Numbered from the stretch's first letter, positions 8,048 to 15,702 are shown. The stretch: DNA of 64,000 bases from Gynuella sunshinyii YC6258 (GCF_000940805.1 NZ_CP007142.1:5556593-5620592); one strand, 5' to 3'. Numbers and translations: made by a program. Notes: generated by a model not told the origin, from the sequence alone.

Positions 8048-8353
8048 TTAGTTGTGCTCATAGTTACGTAGGGCTTCATGGCACTTTGGTAAATTGCAAT
8101 TTTTTTGAAGAATATATACCAACGTTTCCACAGACTCGGAAAGTTTGGAATTAGCCTGAGTGACTTCACCTGACTTTAACAGCATCTGAACTTCTGAGAG
8201 CGCCTTAAGATGGTTGATGGTATTGTCTGAAAGTGTTTCTTCGACGACAACACCTGACTTACGATCAATATACTCATCGATTGCACCTAAACCAAAATAC
8301 CCTACGGCTGCAATATTTAGAAAGCTTGCCACTACCAACGAGATTACTTTCAT
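8048..8353 (-). CDS. Membrane-anchored hypothetical cassette protein, 101 aa
   Basis: The N-terminus MKVISLVVASFLNIAAVGYFGLGAI is a single hydrophobic segment that could be a signal anchor or uncleaved signal peptide. A helical region follows (TINHLKALSEVQMLLKSGEVTQANSKLSESVETLVYILQ) with coiled-coil-like heptads. Two cysteines, CNLPKC, lie near the C-terminus. A periplasmic helical protein anchored in the inner membrane is likely. Function unknown. Confidence 0.6.
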   Translation of the reverse strand: MKVISLVVASFLNIAAVGYFGLGAIDEYIDRKSGVVVEETLSDNTINHLKALSEVQMLLKSGEVTQANSKLSESVETLVYILQKNCNLPKCHEALRNYEHN

Positions 8354-8374
8354 TTAGTTCTACGATCTCTCATG

Positions 8375-8436
8375 AGTTATAAGGTTCGTAGCAGTTGCGC
8401 GGGCTTTTTCGCGTCAATTGCCTGCGCTTGTTATGT
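8375..8436 (-). other. attC site, degenerate left core
   Basis: The interior GTAGCAGTTGCGCGGGCTTTTTCGCG...CAATTGCCTGC matches the 6770 site, and GTTATGT (8430-8436) is the right core. The left core reads GTTATAAGG rather than TTTAACGC, so the site is probably weakened. Confidence 0.6.
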
Positions 8437-8763
8437 GATTGCCACAATCTCAGACAGCAATCCGCGTTTATTAAAAACTTTAAGTGCCTCTGAGCACTTA
8501 CTAGAAAAATCAATCCACTCAACATCCGTTTGCTTGGTATCCAGAAACACTGCTTCCCAGGCTAATGCGACAGGTTTTAGCGATGTGATTTCTTCACGTG
8601 TGAATACCGGAGGGTTAAAGGATTCAACATTATTGTCCGGAACCCAATCTTCCCACATCTCAATGTTTGAAACAGCAGTGCTAAAACCTGTTTCGTCGCT
8701 AAACCAGTCAAGTAGTTCGATTATTCTATTTCTGATTCGTTGAAGAACTACAGTATCACTCAT
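8431..8763 (-). CDS. Hypothetical cassette protein, 110 aa
   Basis: A small soluble acidic protein, not recognised. The N-terminal half is helical (VVLQRIRNRIIELLDWFSDE) and rich in Trp further on (EMWEDWVPD, ALAWEAVF, DVEWIDFSS). No signal peptide. Its TAA stop is inside the GTTATG core of the attC, and its start lies about 9 bp from the next site, so the cassette is packed tightly around the gene. Confidence 0.6.
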   Translation of the reverse strand: MSDTVVLQRIRNRIIELLDWFSDETGFSTAVSNIEMWEDWVPDNNVESFNPPVFTREEITSLKPVALAWEAVFLDTKQTDVEWIDFSSKCSEALKVFNKRGLLSEIVAIT

Positions 8764-8771
8764 AGATCCTC

Positions 8772-8831
8772 ACATAACACCTCAAACTCCGGCGTAGCGT
8801 AGCGAAGTCCGCATGCTTTGACTTGTTATGT
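8772..8831 (-). other. attC site
   Basis: ACATAAC (8772-8778) and GTTATGT (8825-8831) are near-perfect complementary cores around a short stem (CTCCGGCGTAGCGTAGCGAAGTCCG region). About 60 bp. Confidence 0.8.
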
Positions 8832-9245
8832 GAATGTTTTCTCATGGCTAACGTGGTGCATATTTACAGGTAAATAACCACACGCTTCGTAAAATTGACT
8901 CGCTCTTAGAGTATCTGTAAATAAGGTTACTTTCGTGAAATATTTAGACGTGTGTTCCTCAAGAAATTCGAGCAACTCGCGCCCAACCCCCAAACGACGA
9001 CTGCATTTACTTACATAGAATCGACGCAACCGTGCGGAGCTGTCTTGACGATTAATACCTCCGATAGCTACCAACTTGCCATCGACCCTAACAGTAGCAA
9101 GGGTTTCACCGTGCTTATTAAACTGATTTACTCCGCTTGCAAAATCATTTTGAAGTCGGACTAAAAAGCGAAAACCCTCTGATTGGCTTTCGGTTATCAG
9201 AGTTTCAATATCATTTGGTAACTTTTCTACTTTCTCGATTTTCAT
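8826..9245 (-). CDS. GNAT family N-acetyltransferase, cassette-borne
   Basis: A 139-residue acetyl-CoA-dependent acetyltransferase. ATVRVDGKLVAIGGINRQ forms the central strands. ARLRRFYVSKCSRRLGVGRELLEFLEEHT carries the R/Q-x-x-G-x-G/A acetyl-CoA pyrophosphate loop (RRLGVG). The C-terminus TLFTDTLRASQFYEACGYLPV is the typical GNAT beta5-alpha4 segment. The start at 9245 (MKIEK) is preferred because the longer in-frame start lies inside the attC. GNATs are common cassette cargo and may act on antibiotics, polyamines or protein termini; the substrate cannot be deduced. Confidence 0.85.
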   Translation of the reverse strand: MKIEKVEKLPNDIETLITESQSEGFRFLVRLQNDFASGVNQFNKHGETLATVRVDGKLVAIGGINRQDSSARLRRFYVSKCSRRLGVGRELLEFLEEHTSKYFTKVTLFTDTLRASQFYEACGYLPVNMHHVSHEKTFT

Positions 9246-9251
9246 AAATTC

Positions 9252-9320
9252 ACATAACGTCATCGTAAATTGACGAAAAAAGCGTAGCTTTTTTTGGTCA
9301 ATTTCACGACCTTGTTATGC
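9252..9320 (-). other. attC site
   Basis: ACATAAC (9252-9258) and GTTATGC (9314-9320) bracket AAATTGACGAAAAAAGCG...TTTTTTTGGTCAATTT, a good imperfect palindrome of 69 bp. Confidence 0.85.
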
Positions 9321-10874
9321 GTATCTTCTTCCGGAAACATAATCTCTAATAGCATATTGGAGTAGTATTTTATACTGATATCGTAACCTATACTGTGCGG
9401 CCGAGCCTATTGGCTCTCTACATTTATATTTATAGGGCCCGGAAGGCTCCTTAGCTCCAATCATAGATCTATCGAACAAATCATCTAGTATTTTTGATGG
9501 GTTATCTGTCTTGATGCAATCTTGAATTATCTCTTTAGCTCTCTCGTAATCCAAGCCAGCATCATCACCAAATCCAGACTCTTTTGATATTTCTGCAAGA
9601 GCAACAAACAACTGCTCAATTTCGCTCTCTGTATAAAATGAAGAAAGCTCATTCTTCAATTCTTTCACCAGATTTTCAGAATACTGCTCTATTAGTGATT
9701 TCAATTCATTTCGCCCTAGTGGTAGTGGGTACGTACCATTTTCAAGAGGGGAAAACATTAGCAATAAATCACGAGGACGATAGAGAGTGTGATCAAGAAG
9801 GTGCTTGAAGGAAGATTTATTTGTGTTGTCATTCGTCTTGTCTACTAAACAATACCACGGATCCTCTTCATTACAAACAACAGCCTGATTTTCAAGGGCG
9901 TTTCTAATTCTTTTGTTAATAAATTTTTTTATATTTAGATCAGACTCCTCACCATTCCGATAAATCTCATCTTGATACCATCTAATAAAAGCAGAGTATG
10001 ACGAGAATATTTTTGCGGTGTCTGCATACTTTGAAGATATAAACTTTTCAAAGTCATCCCTGATAAGAACATATGCTTTTGCTTGGATGTTATTTTTTCC
10101 AAATATTTCGTTATTTATGCTTTTACATGTTCTTATTAGCTCGACAACGTTATCAACAGTCTCTTGATTATTTATATTAAACCCAATATCAAGATCATCA
10201 AAGAATATAGCATATGAGTTTGTGTTATCTTTTTCAATGCGAGACTTTAAGACTTTTACTATCACCTCTTCCAAGTGAGGTAATAGCTTATAGAATGGTG
10301 CTCTGCTTTCCTTGAACTCAAATAGGCCGCTTAGCTTGCTCTTAATAAATCGCCTCAAAGGTTCCACATTTACTTCAAAGCCGTGTTTCCTGACAAGCTC
10401 ATTGACCTGATTCTTATCTATATCTATAAAGCCAGAATTTTTCTTAACAAACTGCCGTAACAGCTCATACTCTTTGCTTTCCATTGCTGCTTCATTGAAT
10501 GCAAAAAGTTTAATGATATTCGTGTAAATCAACCATTTAAATAGCTGTTCGCCTTTTATGGTGTAACCAGCTTCATCACCTAGATGAACTAAATGCTCGA
10601 GGCTCACCTTATCTTTTCGAATGAACTCACAAAAAAGATTGGGATTCTCTTGAGCTAATAAGTACACATACTCTGCAAAAGCGCTTTTTCCACTTCCTTT
10701 GCGACCAATAATAATAAACTTTTCGTAAGAAAGCTGCTCCATCAAATTATGGTAATCCTCATACACATCCATGAGATTTACTCTTGATTGAGATGATGTT
10801 TCTGCTTCAGCCTCCGGAGCTCCCAAATATATGGATTGCCGCTTATTTCCAGATAAAAATCCTTTAAATACCAT
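9315..10874 (-). CDS. Large P-loop ATPase, candidate defence protein
   Basis: At 519 residues this is by far the largest cassette product. Walker A is GRKGSGKS at 57-64 and Walker B is AIFFDDLD at 222-229, with two acidic residues followed by LD. A long alpha-helical C-terminal half holds YRPRDLLLMF near 380, the kind of sensor region seen in STAND/KAP-like and Sll1717-type P-loop ATPases. No transmembrane segments are evident. Members of these ATPase groups often occur in antiphage or abortive-infection loci, usually next to an effector; here the protein is alone in its cassette and no nuclease motif is obvious. The TAA stop is in the attC core. Lower G+C than the lipid block suggests separate origin. 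Confidence 0.75.
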   Translation of the reverse strand: MVFKGFLSGNKRQSIYLGAPEAEAETSSQSRVNLMDVYEDYHNLMEQLSYEKFIIIGRKGSGKSAFAEYVYLLAQENPNLFCEFIRKDKVSLEHLVHLGDEAGYTIKGEQLFKWLIYTNIIKLFAFNEAAMESKEYELLRQFVKKNSGFIDIDKNQVNELVRKHGFEVNVEPLRRFIKSKLSGLFEFKESRAPFYKLLPHLEEVIVKVLKSRIEKDNTNSYAIFFDDLDIGFNINNQETVDNVVELIRTCKSINNEIFGKNNIQAKAYVLIRDDFEKFISSKYADTAKIFSSYSAFIRWYQDEIYRNGEESDLNIKKFINKRIRNALENQAVVCNEEDPWYCLVDKTNDNTNKSSFKHLLDHTLYRPRDLLLMFSPLENGTYPLPLGRNELKSLIEQYSENLVKELKNELSSFYTESEIEQLFVALAEISKESGFGDDAGLDYERAKEIIQDCIKTDNPSKILDDLFDRSMIGAKEPSGPYKYKCREPIGSAAQYRLRYQYKILLQYAIRDYVSGRRYA

Positions 10875-10905
10875 CAGTGTCTCCTATTGTGTGGGGCTGC
10901 ATGGC

Positions 10906-11007
10906 GCATAACGCCAAAATAACTGGCTTAAATGAGCGCCAGCGAGTTTAAGTCCAACACGTGCCGCACAGCGGCGATTAAGCGTGTAGTTCATTGCCTT
11001 GTTAACT
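10906..11007 (-). other. attC site
   Basis: GCATAAC (10906-10912) and GTTAACT (11001-11007) enclose AACTGGCTTAAATGAGCGCC/GGCG..TTAAGCG-type arms. The ORF of the following gene reads through the right core and ends inside the site. Confidence 0.75.
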
Positions 11008-11391
11008 TTTGGGAGTACTCAGAGAGTAACTCTAAGGCAATGTAACCCTGGGTTTTCCCCGTTCCTTTCTTATGAGCATTGATCTCTGGAAACAACTCTT
11101 GCCATGACTCTAGCTCAATTACTAGTTGCGACTTCCAGTCAGTTAAAACTTCAAACTCATAAAACTTACCAGAAAATGAAAGCCAAACCAAGCCAGCCCT
11201 CCCTGTTCAGGGGTGTCACTTAAGCGAATTAAAATTCCCGAATTTACCGTTTCACCGTTGGCCTCTAATACTTCCGATATCCATTCAATAGAGTTAAGTG
11301 ATTCAGAGCATTCTCTCATTTCAAGGTAAGAAAGCTCATTTTGCTGAGCTACGTTCTTATTTCGAATTTTTTGGAGTTCATCAATTTTCAT
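10991..11391 (-). pseudogene. Cassette gene with apparent frameshift (~131 codons)
   Basis: The frame starting at 11391 (MKIDELQKIRNKN) encodes about 70 sensible residues to SDTPEQGGLAW, then continues into low-quality sequence and stops near 11143. An overlapping frame (VWLSFSGKFYEFEVLTDW...) continues with beta-strand-like sequence to a stop at 10991. One extra base near 11195 would join the two frames, so this is probably one gene broken by a 1-nt deletion or a sequencing error. The two halves flank exactly one attC-to-attC interval. The family is not recognised. If the shift is real the product is a truncated 80-90 residue protein. Confidence 0.55.
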
Positions 11392-11396
11392 AAGAA

Positions 11397-11492
11397 AGTT
11401 AACGCCCCAAACAGCGGCAGATTTGGAGCGGCGAAGCCGCGGAAAAGCTGTCCAGCCCACGAAGTGGGCGATGCTGCTTTGCTTTGTTATAG
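11397..11492 (-). other. attC site
   Basis: AGTTAAC (11397-11403) and GTTATAG (11486-11492) enclose GCGGCGAAGCCGC and CAGCCCACGAAGTGGGCG stems; about 96 bp. Confidence 0.8.
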
Positions 11493-11879
11493 CTTTTCAA
11501 GGTTATGCCACCAATGATTGCACCCAGTCCTACAATCTGTAGATCTTCTACGACCATCAGCAATAGTAAATATTGCGAGCCAAAGCCTAAAGGCCTTTAG
11601 CCATTCGTCGCTGGGCAGAGCTAGCACCTTTGCCCGCGCATTATTGAAATTGTTCTTGCGCATTATTACACAGGGCGTATAGGACTCCTTTAAGCCGGAC
11701 AACTTGATACCTTCTTCAATTTCAGACTCTCGTGGATGAGATTGATGAATGCATAAGTTCATATCCCGAAGGGCGTCACGCTGCTCCTCTTCAGGGAGGC
11801 GTTGAAACCACTCGATTCCTTGCTCTACAGGAATCTCACCTTGAGCGATTCTATTTATTGTGACTTCGTATCGTTCCAT
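11487..11879 (-). CDS. DUF5958-like cassette protein, 130 aa
   Basis: Key segments are IAQGEIPVEQGIEWFQRLPEEEQRDALRDMN (about 11-41), EIEEGIKLSGLKESYTPCVI and the C-terminal IADGRRRSTDCRTGCNHWWHNLEKL. The order and the CxxGCxHWWH ending resemble the uncharacterised family DUF5958. The Cys/His cluster could bind a metal, but this is inference. There is no signal peptide, so it is cytoplasmic. Single gene in its cassette, with the stop codon in the attC core. Confidence 0.7.
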   Translation of the reverse strand: MERYEVTINRIAQGEIPVEQGIEWFQRLPEEEQRDALRDMNLCIHQSHPRESEIEEGIKLSGLKESYTPCVIMRKNNFNNARAKVLALPSDEWLKAFRLWLAIFTIADGRRRSTDCRTGCNHWWHNLEKL

Positions 11880-11889
11880 GCTCGATTAG

Positions 11890-11945
11890 CTATAACGCCT
11901 AAAACTGCGGACACGGCAGTGGTCCGCAGCTTTGTATTGTTAGAA
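11890..11945 (-). other. attC site, shared CTGCGGAC type
   Basis: CTATAAC and GTTAGAA cores around CTGCGGACACGGC/AGTGGTCCGCAG. The same attC (with one- or two-base changes) occurs at 12483, 15701, 15938 and 18981, always next to the repeated gene-less unit. Confidence 0.85.
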
Positions 11946-12130
11946 TTGAATATGACCAGGAAAGCACTGATGTTTGAACAGCAATTGACACCGGACATAA
12001 CCAACTTTTGGTAACTTAGCATCCAATATAAAAATTGAATGCTACCCGACTTAACTTTTGTACTGTTGCGGGCTTGATCGTGCTACGGAACCACAATTTA
12101 CTTGAATTGCTTATTCCGAAGCCATAAACA
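11946..12130 (-). ncRNA. Repeated cassette unit, copy 1 (candidate structured RNA)
   Basis: A diverged copy of the ~180-bp unit also found at 12538, 15756 and 19037. It lies between the stop codon of the 114-residue membrane gene and its attC, so here it forms the 3' part of a gene cassette. The hairpin arms are TAGCATCCAAT (12017-12027) and ATTGAATGCTA (12034-12044). The second pair is A-T here but G-C in the other copies, a compensatory change. No open frame is conserved. Confidence 0.5.
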
Positions 12131-12132
12131 CC

Positions 12133-12477
12133 TTAACTAAGGTATATTGCACTATATAATAACGTTAAGACCACAGATACTATCAAAGTTATTAAGAGCG
12201 ATATTGAGTAAGTTAATCGAGGTGACTTATGCATGAGCACTTGCCCTATTATGGTACTACTTAGCAAATAAGGCTGAACTAATATAATAAGAAAACAAAC
12301 AGTACCAAGTAGAAAGAGATCTGCGTTGTGTTTGACAAAAGCCAGGCAATAGGAACCCATTATAAGTAACGAATAAAAAACTCGATATATTATAAGTGCT
12401 TGCTTTTCTCCACGTTCTTGTGTTTTTTTTCTTCTCAAAGCACGGAGTAGCTCTCTCTTTGTATTGTATATCTTCAT
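12133..12477 (-). CDS. Small integral membrane cassette protein, 114 aa
   Basis: The start at 12477 (MKIYNTKRELLRALRRKKTQERGEK) gives a basic cytoplasmic head. Three hydrophobic segments follow (IIYRVFYSLLIMGSYCLAFV, LFLLGTVCFLIILVQPYLL, SISLLITLIVSVVLTLLYSAI). A longer in-frame start would lie in the attC. Unrecognised; inner membrane location is likely. It is followed by copy 1 of the repeated unit. Confidence 0.65.
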   Translation of the reverse strand: MKIYNTKRELLRALRRKKTQERGEKQALIIYRVFYSLLIMGSYCLAFVKHNADLFLLGTVCFLIILVQPYLLSSTIIGQVLMHKSPRLTYSISLLITLIVSVVLTLLYSAIYLS

Positions 12478-12482
12478 TAGAT

Positions 12483-12537
12483 TTCTAACGCCTAAAACTG
12501 CGGACACGAAGTGGTCCGCGGCTTTGTATTGTTAGAA
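12483..12537 (-). other. attC site, shared CTGCGGAC type
   Basis: TTCTAAC (12483-12489) and GTTAGAA (12531-12537) around CTGCGGACACGAAGTGGTCCGCGG. It belongs to the gene-less cassette of copy 2. Confidence 0.85.
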
Positions 12538-12709
12538 TTGTTCATGACCGGGAACCACTGAACTTTGAATAACAATTGCCACCGGACAAACCCAATTCTT
12601 TGGTAACTTGGCACCCAGTTTAACGATTGGATGCCACCTGATTTTAACTTTGCACCGTAGCGGATTTGACTGTGCCACGGGATCATAATTTACATGAATG
12701 AAGAACCAA
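12538..12709 (-). ncRNA. Repeated gene-less cassette, copy 2 (candidate structured RNA)
   Basis: Bounded by attC sites on both sides and without a convincing gene. Hairpin arms are TGGCACCCAGT (12609-12619) and ATTGGATGCCA (12626-12636). On the minus strand this folds with one U-G wobble and one mismatch. A 64-codon ORF crosses the unit (12492-12686) but its frame is broken by stops or indels in the other copies, arguing against coding. Confidence 0.55.
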
Positions 12710-12799
12710 TTCTAACGCAAAAATTTGGGGCGAGCGGATGCGAGTCCATGACCCGCCGCGTAGCGGTTGGCGGGGCAGCCCAACATTGCTTTGTTAGCA
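12710..12799 (-). other. attC site
   Basis: TTCTAAC (12710-12716) and GTTAGCA (12793-12799) with GACCCGCCGCGTAGCGG / CGGGGCAGCCC stems; 90 bp. Confidence 0.8.
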
Positions 12800-13417
12800 C
12801 TACTCACCACAGTCACCTGCCTGTATGCTAAATGATGAAACTAACTGGGCAGTCTTATCGCTATAAACATAATTGATGGTATAGCCTTCAGAGAAGAAAA
12901 CTTGAAACTCGGTAATTTCACAAGTTGATGGTTTAGTAAACTCTACAAAGTTTTCCTCTAGGAACTCAAGATCTATTTCTTGTTTCTCGAAATCTACCAA
13001 AGACATCCTAAAATAGTATTGTTTAGCCGTCTGATCGATAGCCACTGAATCTAGTCGGGTTTCGTCATCAATCATTCTAGGTAGATTTGCATTACTTGCT
13101 TCTACTGCCTCCGCAATGGAATCAAATTTAGCATTGTTATAGCCAGCGAATACACCAACAGAAAAATTAACCAATAATCCAACTACCGCACCGACGATAA
13201 ACCCTACTAGCTTTTTCTTACCATTAAGCGACCATACCGATAGAAATAAAAGTCCAGTCCACAAAATCATGCCCCCTAGCGAATTAACAGCTGGAGCCTC
13301 ACCTGTTATGGCTGGAATGAGAATTGCGCTAAATTGACCTAGCAAAGATAAACTAAGAAATATGACTGCAAGAATCAGTAAACGCCTTTTCTTATTACTT
13401 TTAACTACTTCTTCCAT
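12800..13417 (-). CDS. Membrane-anchored cassette protein with periplasmic domain, 205 aa
   Basis: The start at 13417 (MEEVVKSNKKRR) is chosen because GAGGAA precedes it and the longer frame starts inside the attC. Three hydrophobic segments follow: LLILAVIFLSLSLLGQFSAI, LGGMILWTGLLFLSVWSL and VGFIVGAVVGLLVNFSVGVF. The C-terminal ~100 residues (LPRMIDDETRLDSVAIDQTAKQYYFRMSL...) form a predicted beta-rich extracytoplasmic domain with two cysteines (STCEI, AGDCGE). I know this kind of domain only as hypothetical cassette cargo; function unknown. Confidence 0.7.
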   Translation of the reverse strand: MEEVVKSNKKRRLLILAVIFLSLSLLGQFSAILIPAITGEAPAVNSLGGMILWTGLLFLSVWSLNGKKKLVGFIVGAVVGLLVNFSVGVFAGYNNAKFDSIAEAVEASNANLPRMIDDETRLDSVAIDQTAKQYYFRMSLVDFEKQEIDLEFLEENFVEFTKPSTCEITEFQVFFSEGYTINYVYSDKTAQLVSSFSIQAGDCGE

Positions 13418-13441
13418 TTCATTCCTCAATATCTCTATGAG

Positions 13442-13558
13442 TGTTAACGCCGTGGTCAGTGGGCCAGTGTAGTGGAGCATTTTTTATGGTAAAAAGAGCG
13501 GAGCGATACCATAAAAAATGCGGAGCGTAACTGGCTCCACTGCACCACCTTGTTATGT
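13442..13558 (-). other. attC site, long form
   Basis: TGTTAAC (13442-13448) and GTTATGT (13552-13558) enclose a long palindrome: CAGTGTAGTGGAGCATTTTTTATGGTA pairs with its counterpart ending ACTGGCTCCACTGCACC. At ~117 bp it is the longest site here. Confidence 0.85.
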
Positions 13559-14020
13559 GATTTCATAGCGCTTAAGTGACTTCCAATCATTTGAATCTGA
13601 CGGCCACAATATTACCTTGTATAAATCATCAGCTGGTTCCCACTCCACCGTAATTGAGTCGAGCCCCTTTGCCAAAGACAATAATGCATAATTGCCTTTA
13701 GGCAACCCTATGCGCTTTGCATCAGGCAAGTAATCAGTACAACCATAAACGGCGCATCTACCCGAAGGGAAACTTACGAAACCCAAAGAAGCATGATCCC
13801 ATTCGTTCAAATCGACTTGAGGCTCACTTTCTAATACTTCAAGTTCAAAATTAACGTCAACATTTCGATAAGTGCCCACAGCAACTGTATTCTTGGCAAC
13901 AGCCAATTTTAGATCCAGCGCCTTATCAGTCCATATTTCAGACGTATCATCATCAGCTCCATCATCCATAAGATAAAGCTGAAAATAGTCTGCAAAAATA
14001 TCGAATTGATGTATGGACAT
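13553..14020 (-). CDS. Hypothetical cassette protein, 155 aa
   Basis: The start at 14020 (MSIHQFDIFADYFQLYLMDD) lies just inside the attC boundary; the longer frame crosses the attC. A soluble beta-rich protein with FYxxD-type opening, then VAVGTYRNVDVNFELEVLES, FVSFPSGRCAVYGCTDYLPDAKRIGLPKGNYALL (about 87-120) and a Trp-rich tail. The GCTDYxPDAxRI stretch marks a widespread uncharacterised family. No catalytic motif seen. The stop codon is in the attC core. Confidence 0.68.
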   Translation of the reverse strand: MSIHQFDIFADYFQLYLMDDGADDDTSEIWTDKALDLKLAVAKNTVAVGTYRNVDVNFELEVLESEPQVDLNEWDHASLGFVSFPSGRCAVYGCTDYLPDAKRIGLPKGNYALLSLAKGLDSITVEWEPADDLYKVILWPSDSNDWKSLKRYEIT

Positions 14021-14035
14021 GACTTCCTCTTGCTC

Positions 14036-14124
14036 ACATAACGCCGTGGTTTGGGGCCGGAACGAAGCGCAGCGCAGTGGAGGTCCCAGCCGCGATAGCG
14101 GCGAACAACACCACTTTGTTAAAT
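14036..14124 (-). other. attC site
   Basis: ACATAAC (14036-14042) and GTTAAAT (14118-14124) with GGCCGGAACGAAGCGCAGCGC and CCCAGCCGCGATAGCGGCG stems; 89 bp. Confidence 0.85.
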
Positions 14125-14433
14125 GCTTGCCCATGCCGCTGCAACTAACAGTAACGTGCCAGGTGCTGCCACAGCAACTGGCACCAAATAGTGATAGACA
14201 AGCCCCTTTGGCATATCCTCCTGCATCACAAAAGATACGCCTGCAGCAAGCCACGCTAAAGGAGTGGCAAAAACTAGCGCGACCAACCCAACACCTAAGC
14301 TCAGGGTTGCTAAAAACGCCCCACCATTCCCAACATCAGGAGTTAATGAGATTAGTTGTGCTACGACAAATGCAGCCCCGCAGACCAAAATTAAAGCTGA
14401 TAGTGCAAGGCTTACTCTATATATCCCTATCAC
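14119..14433 (-). CDS. Small membrane cassette protein, 104 aa
   Basis: Three hydrophobic helices: IYRVSLALSALILVCGAAFVV, FLATLSLGVGLVALVFATPLAWL and YLVPVAVAAPGTLLLVAAAW. Almost no polar loops apart from MQEDMPKG. Inner-membrane location is clear; function is unknown. The stop TAA is inside the attC core GTTAAAT. Confidence 0.62.
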   Translation of the reverse strand: MIGIYRVSLALSALILVCGAAFVVAQLISLTPDVGNGGAFLATLSLGVGLVALVFATPLAWLAAGVSFVMQEDMPKGLVYHYLVPVAVAAPGTLLLVAAAWASI

Positions 14434-14454
14434 TTCACTCTCCGTAACTCGGGC

Positions 14455-14523
14455 ATTTAACGCTTCCGTTTGCGGTTGGTTGGCGCGGAGCAGAAACCAA
14501 TCCGAAACACGGTTTTGTTAGTT
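14455..14523 (-). other. attC site
   Basis: ATTTAAC (14455-14461) and GTTAGTT (14517-14523) around TGCGGTTGGTTGGCGCGG / CCAATCCG arms; 69 bp. Confidence 0.8.
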
Positions 14524-14874
14524 TTAGTCCACCCACGCCGCAGACTCTAAAAATTTACAGTAACGAGCCGTTGCTCCTGCATCCAATATACTACCTTCTC
14601 TTTCCCTATGAGCTTCAACTCGGAGAAAATAGCCTTCCAGTATTTGGAGCGCGTTTAGACGAGCAATATCTTTTAGAAAATCTGATTCCAAATCAATATC
14701 ATCAGTCACTATTGCCGTTAACTGCTTTAGCGCCCAAAGAGCCGACTCATCATCAAAAGCCTCTTCAGTCATCCAATGATCTAGTTCAACTTTTACATCT
14801 AGATCAGGGCAAAGCTCTTCCGAATACAAGTTCGAAGAAATAAGTAACGCTGATATTAGGATAAGCTTCTTCAC
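14524..14874 (-). CDS. Secreted hypothetical cassette protein, 116 aa
   Basis: GTG at 14874 is preferred: it is preceded by GAAGG at 5-nt spacing and gives MKKLILISALLISSNLYSEE, a typical signal peptide. GTG at 14880 and TTG at 14886 are in-frame alternatives. The mature protein is helical and acidic (WMTEEAFDDESALWALKQLTAIVTDDIDLESDFLKDIARLNALQILEGYFLRVEAHRE) with two cysteines. It resembles small periplasmic proteins of unknown function. Confidence 0.62.
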   Translation of the reverse strand: MKKLILISALLISSNLYSEELCPDLDVKVELDHWMTEEAFDDESALWALKQLTAIVTDDIDLESDFLKDIARLNALQILEGYFLRVEAHREREGSILDAGATARYCKFLESAAWVD

Positions 14875-14887
14875 ATTCACCTTCAAA

Positions 14888-14935
14888 AACTAACGCCCGC
14901 TTCAGCCGATTGTCGGCTGTAAGCGTTTGTTAAGT
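14888..14935 (-). other. attC site, short form
   Basis: AACTAAC (14888-14894) and GTTAAGT (14929-14935) around GCCGATTGTCGGC; only 48 bp. The following gene ends inside it. Confidence 0.75.
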
Positions 14936-15303
14936 GATTTTAATTTACTGCCCGTAAAATAGGCAGAAAAAAGCACAATAAAGCCAACACCTATATTTGC
15001 CAAATAAATAAACACTGGCACTGATGGTTCTGCACGGACAAGCCCAATAGGCACAAAGACTGTAAGCCCGCACCCGGCCCAAAGCGCCGCTACAAAAAAC
15101 GCGAAATAAACGGCTTTTACATAGCCATTTTCTGATGCGTAGAGAGCTATTGAGGCAGCCACTAGTAACAGCGGTATAATCAATATCAATACCGGCGCAT
15201 AGATGGTCCATAAAAATGTGGGAATAAGCGCCGCTATACTTCCGCCAGACATGGCGCAGACATATGAAATTACTTCTTTGGCGCTAGAGTTTTCTTTCTG
15301 CAT
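14902..15303 (-). CDS. Four-helix membrane cassette protein, 133 aa
   Basis: The start at 15303 (MQKENSSAKEVISYVCAMSGG) avoids the attC. Hydrophobic segments are about 15-40, 41-60, 66-88 and 100-120. The last nine residues (NKRLQPTIG) are encoded by the attC itself, since the stop lies inside the palindrome, a known side effect of cassette capture. Function unknown. Confidence 0.62.
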   Translation of the reverse strand: MQKENSSAKEVISYVCAMSGGSIAALIPTFLWTIYAPVLILIIPLLLVAASIALYASENGYVKAVYFAFFVAALWAGCGLTVFVPIGLVRAEPSVPVFIYLANIGVGFIVLFSAYFTGSKLKSLNKRLQPTIG

Positions 15304-15309
15304 GGTGTC

Positions 15310-15387
15310 ACTTAACGCCGCCAACAGCGGCCGAGCGTAGCGAGGTCCAGCCAGCTTTGCTGGCGATGCTGCTTGGCCTTGTTAAAT
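15310..15387 (-). other. attC site
   Basis: ACTTAAC (15310-15316) and GTTAAAT (15381-15387) with CAACAGCGGCCGAGCGTAGCG and CCAGCTTTGCTGG stems; 78 bp. Confidence 0.85.
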
Positions 15388-15702
15388 ATAGACTTCGTGA
15401 CCAAACTGGAAACCTGCTTGATTAATAACAGTGGCACACCGTGAAAAGAACTCCTTAGCTGTAAGGCTTGGTTCATACTTGCACACCACATTAATTTTGA
15501 ATTCTTTTCCCTTTGAGTTTGGGTAAGTTTCGTATACCTCACCAGATTCAATGAATGCCAAGTAGGTATTAATCTTTTCTTGGAGCAGATATAGATGCTC
15601 GTCATCCCATTCCAGATGATCTAAAATCGTAAGCACGACGATACCGTTTTCATTCACTGCAATCACGTCAACTGAATCTTGATCTTCGATGCTCATAGAC
15701 AT
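15382..15702 (-). CDS. DUF6572-like cassette protein, 106 aa
   Basis: The series DSVDVIAVNENGIVVLTILDHLEWD (about 9-33), LLQEKINTYLAFIESGEVYETYP (39-61) and INVVCKYEPSLTAKEFF...QAGFQFGHEVY matches the uncharacterised family DUF6572. Soluble, no signal peptide. A second ATG six bases downstream (MSIED) may be used, because the first overlaps the attC core. Stop codon in the attC core. Role unknown. Confidence 0.72.
   Translation of the reverse strand: MSMSIEDQDSVDVIAVNENGIVVLTILDHLEWDDEHLYLLQEKINTYLAFIESGEVYETYPNSKGKEFKINVVCKYEPSLTAKEFFSRCATVINQAGFQFGHEVYI

Noticed and set aside
12492-12686. 64-codon frame across repeated unit copy 2
   Set aside because: Frame broken by stops or shifts in copies 1, 3 and 4, and it runs into the attC.
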